NCBI GenBank assembly: GCA_034437755.1
Contig: DAOTTV010000187.1
Location: forward strand, 1-64,000
DNA: 64,000 bases
From: JAUZRW01 sp034437755
Lineage (GTDB): Bacteria; Chloroflexota; Anaerolineae; Aggregatilineales; Phototrophicaceae
Reading direction: 5' to 3'
Shown: positions 18,172 through 26,731 of the stretch, piece after piece
Position numbering within the stretch: the stretch's first letter is position 1
How the letters are laid out: every line of letters starts with the position of its first letter
Program-made: the position numbers and the translations under genes
Notes under the pieces: model-generated
Databases searched by the model: none
What the model saw: the letters and a program-made list of their open reading frames with translations, nothing else
What the model was told of the DNA's origin: nothing

Positions 18172-19296
18172 ATGGCGAAGAAAAAGCGCGGACTCGCGGC
18201 ATACCGCGATCAGATTTTTTGGGGGTTTTTGATTACGCTGGCGATTTATATTGGCTTCTTGATCGTTGCTGATTTGACATCCGGCGACAACATCGGACAG
18301 ACCTTGGCGCGCTTTCCGCTGGTTCTGATCCTGCCCCTGATTGCCCTACAAACGCTGGTGATCTTTTTACGCTTCATCGAGTGGCAATACTTCCTCGGTG
18401 TGATTGATGCGCGCCACAAGATCAGCATAGCTGATAGCCTGATTATCTTCGTGTCGAGCTTTACAATGGTCGTCAGCCCCGGCAAAGCCGCCGAATTGCT
18501 GAAGGCTGTCTTACTGAAAGTGAAAACCGGCGTGCCAATCGCCCGCAGTGCGCCGATTGTCATTGCAGAGCGCGTCGTTGATGGGCTGGCGGTGCTGGTC
18601 ATCATGACCGTGATTCTGCTGGTCAGTGGCGATCAACTGAATTTGGGTACATATGACGGAGTCAACTATGACTTGCTGAGTCGCACGTTGATCTTCTCAT
18701 CGACGGCGATGATCGCGATCGGCTTGATCGTCATTCAGATTCAGCCACTCGCTTATTTTTGTCTGGGTATTCTGGCACGGCTTCCGCTGATTAAGCGCCT
18801 GCACGCCCCCTTGATCGAGTTCTACGAGAGCAGTCGCCAGATTTTCCAGTTGCGCCACGTCATCCCGATGACGCTCGTCGGCGTGAGCATTTATGCGAGC
18901 AGTGGCTTGGGCTTTATCATCGTTCTCTACGGCTTCGGGCTAGAGATCAGCGTCCAGTTGATGCTACAGGCGTTGTTCATTGTTGGCGTAGCATCGGCAG
19001 TCGGCGCATTAAGCTTCGTCCCTAACGGCGCAGGCGTGACCGAAATCTCTAACACGGGGATGTTGTTGGCACTGGTTGCCCCCTTACACCCAATCGTTAC
19101 GCCAGCAGTCGCGACGACAGCCGCACTCTTGCAGGGCTTCTTCCACAAGTGGTTTCGGGTGCTGGTCGGGCTGGCAGTGGGCTTCATCTTCCGTGAGCGT
19201 ATCTTCACCGATGATTTTGAACAAGCGATTTTGGAGACACAAGACGACAAAGCCAAGCATGATACCCGTACTGACTCGGCACCACACACCGCCTGA
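18172..19296 (+). CDS. Lysylphosphatidylglycerol synthase-type transmembrane protein (UPF0104)
   Basis: 374 residues with about eight membrane segments. The pattern matches the flippase-like membrane domain family (lysylphosphatidylglycerol synthase TM region / YbhN): SPGKAAELLKAVLLK near 103-117 and the SFVPNGAGVTEIS segment near 282-294 are characteristic. It lacks the C-terminal aminoacyl-transferase domain of MprF, so it is not an LPG synthase itself; a lipid-flipping role is inferred. The start follows GGGAGAAAG at a standard distance. It is convergent with the pseudo-PBP gene. Confidence 0.82.
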   Translation: MAKKKRGLAAYRDQIFWGFLITLAIYIGFLIVADLTSGDNIGQTLARFPLVLILPLIALQTLVIFLRFIEWQYFLGVIDARHKISIADSLIIFVSSFTMVVSPGKAAELLKAVLLKVKTGVPIARSAPIVIAERVVDGLAVLVIMTVILLVSGDQLNLGTYDGVNYDLLSRTLIFSSTAMIAIGLIVIQIQPLAYFCLGILARLPLIKRLHAPLIEFYESSRQIFQLRHVIPMTLVGVSIYASSGLGFIIVLYGFGLEISVQLMLQALFIVGVASAVGALSFVPNGAGVTEISNTGMLLALVAPLHPIVTPAVATTAALLQGFFHKWFRVLVGLAVGFIFRERIFTDDFEQAILETQDDKAKHDTRTDSAPHTA

Positions 19297-19323
19297 TTGC
19301 CACAAAGCGCAACAGGCACGCAC

Positions 19324-20742
19324 TCAATCCGAGCTAGCATTGTTGGATGCCGCCTGCAAACCAACCCCGCCGATGTGTGCCGCCATGCGGGGGTCGTCCG
19401 TATCTTCGAGAATGACGGCGATTGCCGCGCCGTTGACTGCATCATAGCGCACGAAGCCAATGAACCATGCCTGCGACTCGTCGCCGCTATATGCCAGCGC
19501 CGCATGTCCGCCGATGGTCAAACCAGCGCGGGCGGCGGTGGTCGCCGTGCCAATCGTCGTATTCTGGATCATCAGGTCGCGCAAGCGACGCGCTGTGGTG
19601 TCGGTCATCAAGGGCGTTGTCGGCAAGGTACGATTGAGAACTTGCCAGCTCGCATCACTGTGGACAGTCGCCAACGCATACGGTTGGGGCGCGTTGCCCC
19701 GATTAATCACCGCCGCGCTGACTGCCGCCATCCCTAGCGGACTCACTGTCAAATCGCCCTGACCGAGAATATTAGCGTACAGCCGATCAGCATCCGACAG
19801 ATCGCCCGCGCGCGCAGAAGCATCCGTTGTATCAATGGCGATGAAGCCTTCTAAATTAGGCGGTGTATCTAGCTGGAATGCGTCGATAATATCAGCCAGC
19901 ACAGCGCTGTTGATGCGCTCGGTCAACAGTGAGAACGGCTTTGGACAAGCGTAAGCATAGGCTTCGGCAAAGGTCAAATCCGATTGTGGCGGCGGCACTC
20001 CACAGCGCAACGTGAGACCATCCACCTGTAGCGGCTGATCGGCATCCGCGATCACAACGTCGAAGGATTGATTGGTCAAGATGCTGGCAGACATCAGGGG
20101 TGTTTGCAAAACGCCACCAGCCTGATACTGCCCTTGTAAGGCTCGATTGAAGAAGGGATTCCCGTCAGCTGAACTCAAACGTTCCCAATCTGCATCCAGC
20201 GTGTTGGGGTCATAGGTCGGTTGGCTCAACAGCGCGAGGACTTCCCCCTCTGGCACGCTGAGAAGCACGACCGCCCCGCGCCGATCGCCCAGCGCACGGG
20301 CGAGTGTCTGCTGAATGTCGGTATCGAGTGTCAGGCGAATATCGTCGCCCTGTCGTGGACGATGCAAGACATCCTGTGAGAAGTAACTCGCCCAATCTGT
20401 CGGACGTGTACCGCGCAGGCGTGGATCATACGCCGCTTCTGCGCCGCCTACCCCGTAGCGCAGGCTGAAGTAACCGACAGCGCTATTCATCGCCTCGACG
20501 TGATACTGCCGTTCGACCTGACCACGCGCATTGATGACCGAATCGACCAACAACACGCCATCACGATCGTAGATGCTCCCGCGTCGGATTGCCGCCGTAT
20601 CTTCGACCAGACGCGGGTTATCGTCGCGCTGTAGCAAGCTATCGCGCCCGATAATCGCCCAGTAACCAGCCGATAGCAGAGTCAGCGCGAAAGCGACAAT
20701 CATCAGCGCGAGCAAGCGATTAATCTCACGGGTGACATTCAT
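19324..20742 (-). CDS. Penicillin-binding protein homologue with lost catalytic motifs
   Basis: 472 residues. The architecture is that of a class B PBP (PbpA/FtsI type): N-terminal membrane anchor (about 9-30), a short dimerisation part (RRGSIYDRDGVLL), then a transpeptidase fold with GAVVLLSVPEGEVLALLS and the late GQGDLTVSPLGMAAV segment. The three catalytic motifs are missing. The usual PGSTFK is AGGVLQ (Ser and Lys lost), SxN is replaced by ACP in AYACPKPFS, and KTG is replaced within LTIGGHA. The fold is otherwise complete, without frameshift, so a scaffold or activator role for the adjacent FtsW/RodA polymerase is inferred. It overlaps that gene by 4 bases. Confidence 0.85.
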   Translation of the reverse strand: MNVTREINRLLALMIVAFALTLLSAGYWAIIGRDSLLQRDDNPRLVEDTAAIRRGSIYDRDGVLLVDSVINARGQVERQYHVEAMNSAVGYFSLRYGVGGAEAAYDPRLRGTRPTDWASYFSQDVLHRPRQGDDIRLTLDTDIQQTLARALGDRRGAVVLLSVPEGEVLALLSQPTYDPNTLDADWERLSSADGNPFFNRALQGQYQAGGVLQTPLMSASILTNQSFDVVIADADQPLQVDGLTLRCGVPPPQSDLTFAEAYAYACPKPFSLLTERINSAVLADIIDAFQLDTPPNLEGFIAIDTTDASARAGDLSDADRLYANILGQGDLTVSPLGMAAVSAAVINRGNAPQPYALATVHSDASWQVLNRTLPTTPLMTDTTARRLRDLMIQNTTIGTATTAARAGLTIGGHAALAYSGDESQAWFIGFVRYDAVNGAAIAVILEDTDDPRMAAHIGGVGLQAASNNASSD

Positions 20743-22043
20743 GTGCGAGCCTCCGCCGACAAGCGCAAGAGCAAACCAGCGATGATGAAGCTGACCAGCA
20801 TCGAACTACCGCCATAGCTGATATACGGGAGCGTGACTCCCGTCAGCGGCAAGAGTTTGAGAACCCCGCCCATAATGAGTAAGCTCTGGATACCGATTAA
20901 CAGGCTGAGTCCGATCGTCATCAGCGCGTAGAAGGGGCGTTCCTGATGATGCACCGCCAGTTGTAAACCACGCACGACGAACACCAGCAAGCAACTCATG
21001 AGCGTAGCAACGCCCAGCAAGCCGTATTCTTCGGCTAGTGCCGAGAAGATAAAATCCGAATGTACGACCGGAATATAAGTTGGCGAGCCTTGCCCGATGC
21101 CCGCCCCGAAGACCCCGCCGGCACTGAACGCTAGCAAGCTCTGCACAATCTGATAAGCGCGTCCGTCAGCTTCGACCCAGGGGTTCAACCAGATGTCTAC
21201 ACGCAGGGCGACCACGCTGAACAACTGATAAGCGACCAGGCCGGCGATCAGTAACAGCACCGCCCCGCTGATGAGGATGAAGGTCTCGCCGCTAGCAACG
21301 TAGAGCAGGACTAGAAAGACCACGAAGAAGATCGCGGCCGTGCCTAGATCGCGTTGCCAGACGACGATGATCACGGCGAGCGACCACATCAACAGCACCG
21401 GCCCCAGAATACGCGGCGACAACCACGCCCGTTTGGATTCCACTTGACTGAGGCGTGCCTGTGCGCGCAAAGCCGGATATTGCTCGGCGAGATAACTGGC
21501 GAGGAAGGCCACCAGAATCACCTTGAGTGCTTCTGATGGTTGAAAGTAGATTGCGCCGACCTGTAGCCATAACTGCGGCGATCCCGCTAAACCGGACGGA
21601 TTGCGCCCCAGCAAAATCGTGCTGACGAGCAAGACCAAGCCGACGCTCAAAATCAGATAGCGATAGGCTTTGAGCCAGCGCAACCACTGCGGCATAATCG
21701 CTGTGACCAGCAATGTTCCCGTCGCTAGTGCCAGCCATATCGTCTGCCGATCAGCGAAGTTGGGCGCGAGGCGGTCGATCAACACCAGCCCCCAACCACT
21801 CATGAACATCACCAGCGCGAAGAGAAGCGGGTCACGCCGGGGCAGATAACGCGCCAGCACCGCCGCACCCCCCCACGCGCACAACAGCCACACACTCAGA
21901 TGAAGCCAGTGGGCGAGGCGTGCGCCATCTTGTAAGGCTAATGCTGAGAAATTGACGAGCATGAAGCCCGTCGCAATCATCAGCAGAACGCGCTCGATCA
22001 AGCGCGATTCCTGTAGGGAGCGGTGCGCGTGCATGGCTATCAT
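20739..22043 (-). CDS. FtsW/RodA/SpoVE-family SEDS glycosyltransferase
   Basis: 434 residues, about ten membrane segments. SEDS proteins polymerise lipid II into glycan strands, usually with a class B PBP partner. Recognisable parts are LGRNPSGLAGSPQLW near 145, WQRDLGTAAIF near 228, GAGIGQGSPTYIPVVHSDFI near 315-335 and the final LPYISYGGSSML near 405. Whether it serves elongation (RodA) or division (FtsW) cannot be told from sequence; the neighbouring FHA genes resemble the actinobacterial rodA locus. It is translationally coupled to both the upstream mtnP and the downstream pseudo-PBP through 4-base overlaps. Confidence 0.92.
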   Translation of the reverse strand: MIAMHAHRSLQESRLIERVLLMIATGFMLVNFSALALQDGARLAHWLHLSVWLLCAWGGAAVLARYLPRRDPLLFALVMFMSGWGLVLIDRLAPNFADRQTIWLALATGTLLVTAIMPQWLRWLKAYRYLILSVGLVLLVSTILLGRNPSGLAGSPQLWLQVGAIYFQPSEALKVILVAFLASYLAEQYPALRAQARLSQVESKRAWLSPRILGPVLLMWSLAVIIVVWQRDLGTAAIFFVVFLVLLYVASGETFILISGAVLLLIAGLVAYQLFSVVALRVDIWLNPWVEADGRAYQIVQSLLAFSAGGVFGAGIGQGSPTYIPVVHSDFIFSALAEEYGLLGVATLMSCLLVFVVRGLQLAVHHQERPFYALMTIGLSLLIGIQSLLIMGGVLKLLPLTGVTLPYISYGGSSMLVSFIIAGLLLRLSAEART

Positions 22044-22918
22044 GAGTCCTGCTTGAGAACCCGCGTCAAGAGCGGTTTGAGCGTCTCGATCGTCGTCGGG
22101 TCGAGGGCATCATGGGCCGTTGTGATCGCCGTATCTAACGCGGTGTGCGATGCTGTCACGGCATCGACATCCAGATGCTCGACCGCATGCGCGATCGCCT
22201 GCGTCACAGTGGCGATGTTCTCCTGTAGCTGGGCAATCACCATCTCGACTGTAACCGGTGCTTCGCTCTCATGCCATGAATCATAATCGGTGATGTGAGC
22301 CATCGTTGCATAAGCGATCTCAGCTTCGCGCGCGAGGAAGGCTTCCGGTGCGGTCGTCATACCGATGATGTCGCATCCCCACTGCCGGAAAATGAGGCTC
22401 TCGGCTTTAGTGGCGAAGCGCGGCCCATCTTCGATCAAGAACACGCCGCCATCGTGCGCGATGCCATCGCTCGCCTGCACCGCCGTGACCAACTGCGCGC
22501 GCAATGTCTCGTCGAAGGGTTCTGCAACTGAGATATGCGCGACGACCCCCTCGTGGAAGAACGAACGCTCGCGCTTACCAATCGTATAATCGAAGAGTTG
22601 ATCGGGCATGACAATATGCCCCGGCGCGTAGGCATCCTGTAAGCTACCACAGGCGTTGACCGAGATAATCCAGCGAACACCCAGCGATTTCAGCGCGTAG
22701 ATATTCGCCCGTTGCGGGATCGCCGCCGGTGATTTGATGTGACCTTCGCCGTGACGGGGCAAGAACGCAACCCGTTTACCGTGCAGTGTGCCAACGACAA
22801 TATCGCCGCTTGGTTTGCCAAAAGGGGTGTCGATGCTATGGCGCGTCTTATCGCTGATGTCGGGCATATTATATAAGCCCGAGCCACCAATCACACCAAT
22901 TTTTATCGAGTCAGTCAT
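22040..22918 (-). CDS. mtnP: S-methyl-5'-thioadenosine phosphorylase
   Basis: 292 residues. It cleaves methylthioadenosine with phosphate to adenine and methylthioribose-1-phosphate. Nucleoside phosphorylase family I motifs are present: GVIGGSGLYNMP at the N terminus, LPRHGEGH near 54-61, VNACGSLQDAY near 88, and the MTA-type signature IGMTTAPEAFLAREAEI near 190 with TDYDSWHE near 215. MtnP recycles the by-product of polyamine and other aminopropyl or homoserine-lactone reactions. Its place inside an FHA/SEDS operon is unusual. The C-terminal extension (about 225-292) is typical of longer MtnP forms. Confidence 0.9.
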   Translation of the reverse strand: MTDSIKIGVIGGSGLYNMPDISDKTRHSIDTPFGKPSGDIVVGTLHGKRVAFLPRHGEGHIKSPAAIPQRANIYALKSLGVRWIISVNACGSLQDAYAPGHIVMPDQLFDYTIGKRERSFFHEGVVAHISVAEPFDETLRAQLVTAVQASDGIAHDGGVFLIEDGPRFATKAESLIFRQWGCDIIGMTTAPEAFLAREAEIAYATMAHITDYDSWHESEAPVTVEMVIAQLQENIATVTQAIAHAVEHLDVDAVTASHTALDTAITTAHDALDPTTIETLKPLLTRVLKQDS

Positions 22919-22999
22919 AACACTTCTTCCTTGTTTCTTGGTTTCTTGTTCGTTATCGGTTGTATGTATTGTGTCAGTTACGGTTGCGTCAGCGCGTGT

Positions 23000-23818
23000 C
23001 TACATCGTCGCCAAAATCGCGCCGCCGTCAACCGGCAAAGCCACGCCAGTGATGAAGCCACCTGCTGGCGAACACAAAAACACCGCCGCGTTGGCGAATT
23101 CTGCCACGGTGCCAATGCGCCCTAGCGGTATCGACTGTGCGGTTTTCTCGCGTTCAGCATCGGGAGTCGTGTTATTTTTCTCAGCACGGGCGGCCATCAA
23201 GTTGTCGATGCGTCCGGTCTCGGTTGTGCCGGGCAAGATACTGTTGAAGCGAATCCCCGCATTGCCTAGCTCTAAAGAGAGCGTGTTCATCAAGCCGACG
23301 ACTGCCGGACGAATCGTATTCGAGAGCGTGAGATTGGTCACAGGTTGCTTTGCCGCGACGGACACGATTGCTAGCACCGCCGCCCGTTGCGATTGCTTGA
23401 GGTGCGGCAAACTCGCCCGCACTAAATTCACCGCGCTGAGCAAGGTCAAATCAACTGCCGCCCGCCAATCCTCATCAGCAAAATCTTCGAATGTTCCAGC
23501 GGGCGGGCCACCGGCGTTCGTCACCACAATATCCAACCCACCGAGCATCGTCGCCGCGTTACTCACCAGTTTCCCAGCGGATTCACGTTGGCTGACATCA
23601 GCGGCATGAGTGAAGACCGGATTGCCTGTCTCCGCGACAATATCGCCGGCTGTCGTCTGCAAGCTCTCCAGATTGCGGCTGTTAATCACGAGGCTCGCCC
23701 CTTCACGGCTGAATTGTCGTGCAGTCGCCGCGCCCAATCCTGCGCTCGCGGCTGTGACAAGCACCCGTGCGCCACGTAGTTGTAAATTCATCTTGCTCAT
23801 CCTTGTGCTTATGGTCAA
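23000..23818 (-). CDS. Short-chain dehydrogenase/reductase lacking the usual Tyr-Lys pair
   Basis: 272 residues with an SDR Rossmann fold: VLVTAASAGLGAATAR near 20, NNAG-like VTNAGGPPAG near 98, and LPGTTETGR near 200. The catalytic YxxxK is not present at the expected place; the segment reads NLTLSNTIRPAVVG, so Tyr and Lys are replaced by Ser and Arg. I recall that an SDR subgroup annotated as 3-oxoacyl-ACP reductase-like shares this SNxxR form. Cofactor binding looks intact, so activity may use another residue pair. It lies between the FHA genes and mtnP with gaps of about 61 and 81 bases. Confidence 0.82.
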   Translation of the reverse strand: MTISTRMSKMNLQLRGARVLVTAASAGLGAATARQFSREGASLVINSRNLESLQTTAGDIVAETGNPVFTHAADVSQRESAGKLVSNAATMLGGLDIVVTNAGGPPAGTFEDFADEDWRAAVDLTLLSAVNLVRASLPHLKQSQRAAVLAIVSVAAKQPVTNLTLSNTIRPAVVGLMNTLSLELGNAGIRFNSILPGTTETGRIDNLMAARAEKNNTTPDAEREKTAQSIPLGRIGTVAEFANAAVFLCSPAGGFITGVALPVDGGAILATM

Positions 23819-23879
23819 AGTCGCTCACATTTTAACGGAATACCACCCGACAGGCGACGCATCCGCTCATCAGCGCGGA

Positions 23880-24323
23880 TTAATCTTCTAAATCGAGGCG
23901 AAAATGCGATTGTCCGACGCTCAAAATATCGCCATCCGTGATAATCACAGGCATCTCGATCGGCTCACCATTGAGCAATGTGCCATTGCGACTATTACGA
24001 TCTTCGAGCCACCATTGCCCGTCACGCAGGGTGATAGTCGCGTGTTCACTGCTGGTGAAGCTATCATCCAGCACGACGCTATTCGTCGGCGAACGCCCAA
24101 AACTCGTGAGCGGACGCAGAGCATGGCTATCGCCCGTCGGGACGTACATCTCGTCCAGTTGTAATAAATGTGATAGCTTGCCGTAACTGCGCTTGCTCGC
24201 CTGCGTTTGGGTCGCTGTCAGGCGATAATCGCGCCACAGCACCACGATTAAAGCTGTGAACATCGCCAGCAAGAGCGCACCGGAGAGTATGCGTAAGATG
24301 AAAAGCGTTATATCAAGTGCCAC
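23880..24323 (-). CDS. FhaB-like membrane-anchored FHA-domain protein
   Basis: 147 residues. A membrane segment at about 6-28 is followed by a short linker and an FHA domain (about 65-145): FGRSPTNSVVLDD, then SSEHATI and DRNSRNGTLLNG, the residues that read phosphothreonine peptides. Size and layout match actinobacterial FhaB (FipA), which links Ser/Thr kinases to FtsZ and division. No kinase or phosphatase gene is nearby in this window. It starts 9 bases after the FhaA-like gene. Confidence 0.87.
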   Translation of the reverse strand: MALDITLFILRILSGALLLAMFTALIVVLWRDYRLTATQTQASKRSYGKLSHLLQLDEMYVPTGDSHALRPLTSFGRSPTNSVVLDDSFTSSEHATITLRDGQWWLEDRNSRNGTLLNGEPIEMPVIITDGDILSVGQSHFRLDLED

Positions 24324-24332
24324 ATATGTGCC

Positions 24333-25112
24333 TTAAGTATCGATCGGGTCGAGTGATTGGGTCGGGCTGGGTGTGATCGGGTCGTCGGCATCGTCAACGT
24401 AGACGAGGCGCGTCGCCCCGATCTGAATCACGTCGCCGGCTTGCAGGTGATGCTCGCGCGTTCGCACCCTGTTGACGAACAAGCCAGCACGGCTATCAAC
24501 ATCGAACAAGACATACGTGCCGAAGCGCAGGCGTAATTGGGCATGGTGGCGCGAGGCATAGGCATCATCGAGGATGATGTGATTGTCATCACTGCGACCA
24601 ATATTAATCAGCGGTTCAGTCAGTGGGATATTGCGCTTGCCTTCGATGATGAAATGCGCGTTTAAGGGTGGGATATGCTTGGTCGGCAGGCGCACCGGTT
24701 GCATCCCTTCGGTGCTATTCTCTTGATCGTCGCGATGCCGCGCCCGCACGATGACTTGCGTCGGTTTTAGTTTGGGGTTCGCCACGATTTTAATCGACGG
24801 TTGACCGTGCAAGCGATACCCCGCGTGGGTAGCCAGTTCGATCAATTGCTCGGTCAAGAGCGTGCCCAATGGCGGGCGCGTCTGCATGACTTTGCTCTGC
24901 AAATTGGGATGCAGGTGTAGAATATATTCGTTCGGCGCAATCGGGCGCTGATCGGTCTCCGGTGGCGATGGGCGCAGGTTATCTTCCATGCTTCGCGCCA
25001 GTTGTATCGCCATATCATGCGCACTCACCTGTCGCCGAAACAGAGTCGTGAAGGCGCTTTCCACCAATTTTTCGATTTGGCTTTCTAGTCGGGTGATGTG
25101 TTTATCGTTCAT
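24333..25112 (-). CDS. FhaA-like protein: DUF3662 plus FHA domain
   Basis: 259 residues from ATG 25112 (TTG 25133 and ATG 25121 are also in frame). Residues about 1-120 match DUF3662/FhaA N-terminal domain (RLESQIEKLVESAFTTLFRR, then MAIQLARSMEDN), and about 165-250 form an FHA domain with IGRSDDNHIILDD, SRHHAQL and DVDSRAGLFVN. In mycobacteria FhaA binds the phosphorylated pseudokinase domain of MviN/MurJ and restrains peptidoglycan synthesis; here murJ lies about 8 kb away. I chose ATG 25112 because it falls at the expected transcription start of the promoter at 25120-25149. It is the first gene of the operon. Confidence 0.85.
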   Translation of the reverse strand: MNDKHITRLESQIEKLVESAFTTLFRRQVSAHDMAIQLARSMEDNLRPSPPETDQRPIAPNEYILHLHPNLQSKVMQTRPPLGTLLTEQLIELATHAGYRLHGQPSIKIVANPKLKPTQVIVRARHRDDQENSTEGMQPVRLPTKHIPPLNAHFIIEGKRNIPLTEPLINIGRSDDNHIILDDAYASRHHAQLRLRFGTYVLFDVDSRAGLFVNRVRTREHHLQAGDVIQIGATRLVYVDDADDPITPSPTQSLDPIDT

Positions 25113-25119
25113 GCTGTGC

Positions 25120-25149
25120 ATTATACGCGCCAACAGTCACCTGTGACAA
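25120..25149 (-). promoter_or_regulatory. Strong promoter of the FHA/SEDS operon, apparently leaderless
   Basis: On the minus strand TTGTCA (complement 25144-25149) and TATAAT (complement 25120-25125) are 18 bases apart. Transcription should begin about 7 bases past the -10 box, which is at the ATG at 25112. That implies an mRNA without a 5' leader, and no Shine-Dalgarno sequence precedes this ATG. Confidence 0.6.
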
Positions 25150-25239
25150 TGTAGCACTCGCAGCGTGGGGCGAGCGTCATGTGCTGGCGCGGGGCCAGCC
25201 CACTGACGAACTCGCCCGCTTGCCAGCAATTATCGTCGT

Positions 25240-26589
25240 TTACTCGACAAAGTTGGGCCAATTGTTGTTGATGGTGATATTCTCTTCGCTTGCTTCGACT
25301 TGCGCTTCTAACCATGATGCAAACTGCGACTGTACCACGCGATCACGCTCGGCGCCTTCGACATCGCGTTCTTCACGAGCACGCACTTGTAACACATGGA
25401 AGCCAAATTCTGATTCGACGGTGACCAGCGCCCCAATCTCGGCTGAGAGTACAGCGTCGCGGAAAGCGGAGACATAGTTCGCCGCTGGTGCCCAGCCTAA
25501 CTCACCCCCGCGACCACCAGATTGAGTATCGGTGGATTGTGCGCGGGCAATCGCCGCGAAAGACTCGCCATTTTCCAGTGCTTCGGCGATCGCGTCGGCT
25601 TCTTGCTGGGTTTCGACCAGAATATGGCGGGCGTTGACGTAGGTTGCCGTATCACTGCCGAAGAGCGTCTCTGCCAGTGCTTGACGGCGGGCTTCGCGCG
25701 CGAAGAAGGCTTCGACCGCGCTATTGCCGACGCCACCTTGCTGGCGGATGTTCTCACGGAAGATTTCTTGGCTCTCTTCGAAGTTCTCGCGCACCTGCTC
25801 CGCGTTCAAGGTCGGTGATGGCACAATTGTCGGCGATTGTGTCGGTTCATCGACTGTTTCCGTCGCCTCTTCCGCTTCTTCGGTCGCCTCCTCAGGCGCT
25901 TCCGTCTGTGTAGCGGTCGGGAGAGGTGTCGGGCTGGGTGTCGGTGAGACAAAAGGTGTTGGGGTCTCGGTCGGGATCGGCGTTTCGGTCGGGTCAGCAC
26001 CGATCAGCGCGGCTTCTGTCGGATCATAGCCGAAGAAGTCGTTCTCACGTTGTTGGATGCGATCTTCATCGACAGTGATGTCGCGTTCGTCTAATTCCTG
26101 ACGGATAATCTCATCTTCGATCATATCGTCAATCACGCGCTGACCGAGAATATCCACGAACTGGAATTCTTGCGCCCATTGTTGCAGTTGTTGGTCATTC
26201 TGCGCCAGTTGATCGACTTCAATGCCGAAGGCGGCGGCTTGTTGCTCTAACTGCGAGAGACGCGCGTTGTACTGTTGCAGGATGTAGGCTTGCTCGAACC
26301 CGATACGCTCGCGGAATTCGCTCACGGTAATGCGCTCACCGTTGACGGTGGCGACGGCCTGATTGGGCGTGATCAAATACCGGAAAGCCAGCGCGATGGC
26401 GATAATCAAGACGATCACCACGCCGATGACCTGCGTACTACGGATCAGCAGTCCGTTCAGCGCTTCGTTGCGTTCTTCGCGGGTCGTCGGGTCACCCAGC
26501 AGGCGCGACAGCCATACTTGTTCAATGATGGGTTCATCCGGGGCGCGGCGGTCTTTCTTTGGCAAGCCGATATTTTGTCTTTTTGCCAT
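25240..26589 (-). CDS. SurA/PpiC-type peptidyl-prolyl isomerase, membrane-anchored
   Basis: 449 residues. A cytoplasmic N terminus, one membrane segment (about 52-72), a SurA_N-like helical domain (ERITVSEFRERIGFEQAYILQ and DDMIEDEIIRQEL), a Thr/Pro/Glu-rich linker (about 195-265), and a C-terminal PpiC parvulin domain: ARHILVETQQEADAI near 318, GGELGWAP near 365 and FGFHVLQV near 405. It folds exported proteins outside the cell membrane. The low-complexity linker inside the chaperone part is unusual. Start has GAGGAG upstream. It lies between the FHA operon and the rpsR operon and seems to be its own unit. Confidence 0.88.
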   Translation of the reverse strand: MAKRQNIGLPKKDRRAPDEPIIEQVWLSRLLGDPTTREERNEALNGLLIRSTQVIGVVIVLIIAIALAFRYLITPNQAVATVNGERITVSEFRERIGFEQAYILQQYNARLSQLEQQAAAFGIEVDQLAQNDQQLQQWAQEFQFVDILGQRVIDDMIEDEIIRQELDERDITVDEDRIQQRENDFFGYDPTEAALIGADPTETPIPTETPTPFVSPTPSPTPLPTATQTEAPEEATEEAEEATETVDEPTQSPTIVPSPTLNAEQVRENFEESQEIFRENIRQQGGVGNSAVEAFFAREARRQALAETLFGSDTATYVNARHILVETQQEADAIAEALENGESFAAIARAQSTDTQSGGRGGELGWAPAANYVSAFRDAVLSAEIGALVTVESEFGFHVLQVRAREERDVEGAERDRVVQSQFASWLEAQVEASEENITINNNWPNFVE

Positions 26590-26649
26590 GTAAAAAGCTC
26601 CTCACTGTTGCATGCAAGAGTTCAAGTCACAAAACAGCCACATCTTAAC

Positions 26650-26689
26650 ATAGTCTGCGTGGATGATGAGGGCATCGTCCGCAGACTAT
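26650..26689 (-). terminator. Long hairpin downstream of rpsR
   Basis: ATAGTCTGC (26650-26658) pairs with GCAGACTAT (26681-26689), and after a 2-nt bulge GGATGATG pairs with CATCGTCC, around an AGGG loop. This 17-bp hairpin follows rpsR on the minus strand. The following U tract is poor, so it may act as a processing or stabilising structure rather than a classic terminator. Confidence 0.5.
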
Positions 26690-26731
26690 GCCCTTGCAGG
26701 GTGCGATGATGGCTGATTATCGGCTCGGGTC

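Noticed and set aside
22788..23609. 273-residue plus-strand ORF opposite mtnP and the SDR
   Set aside because: It spans two real genes and their gap and has Ser/Thr/Pro-rich content typical of antisense frames.
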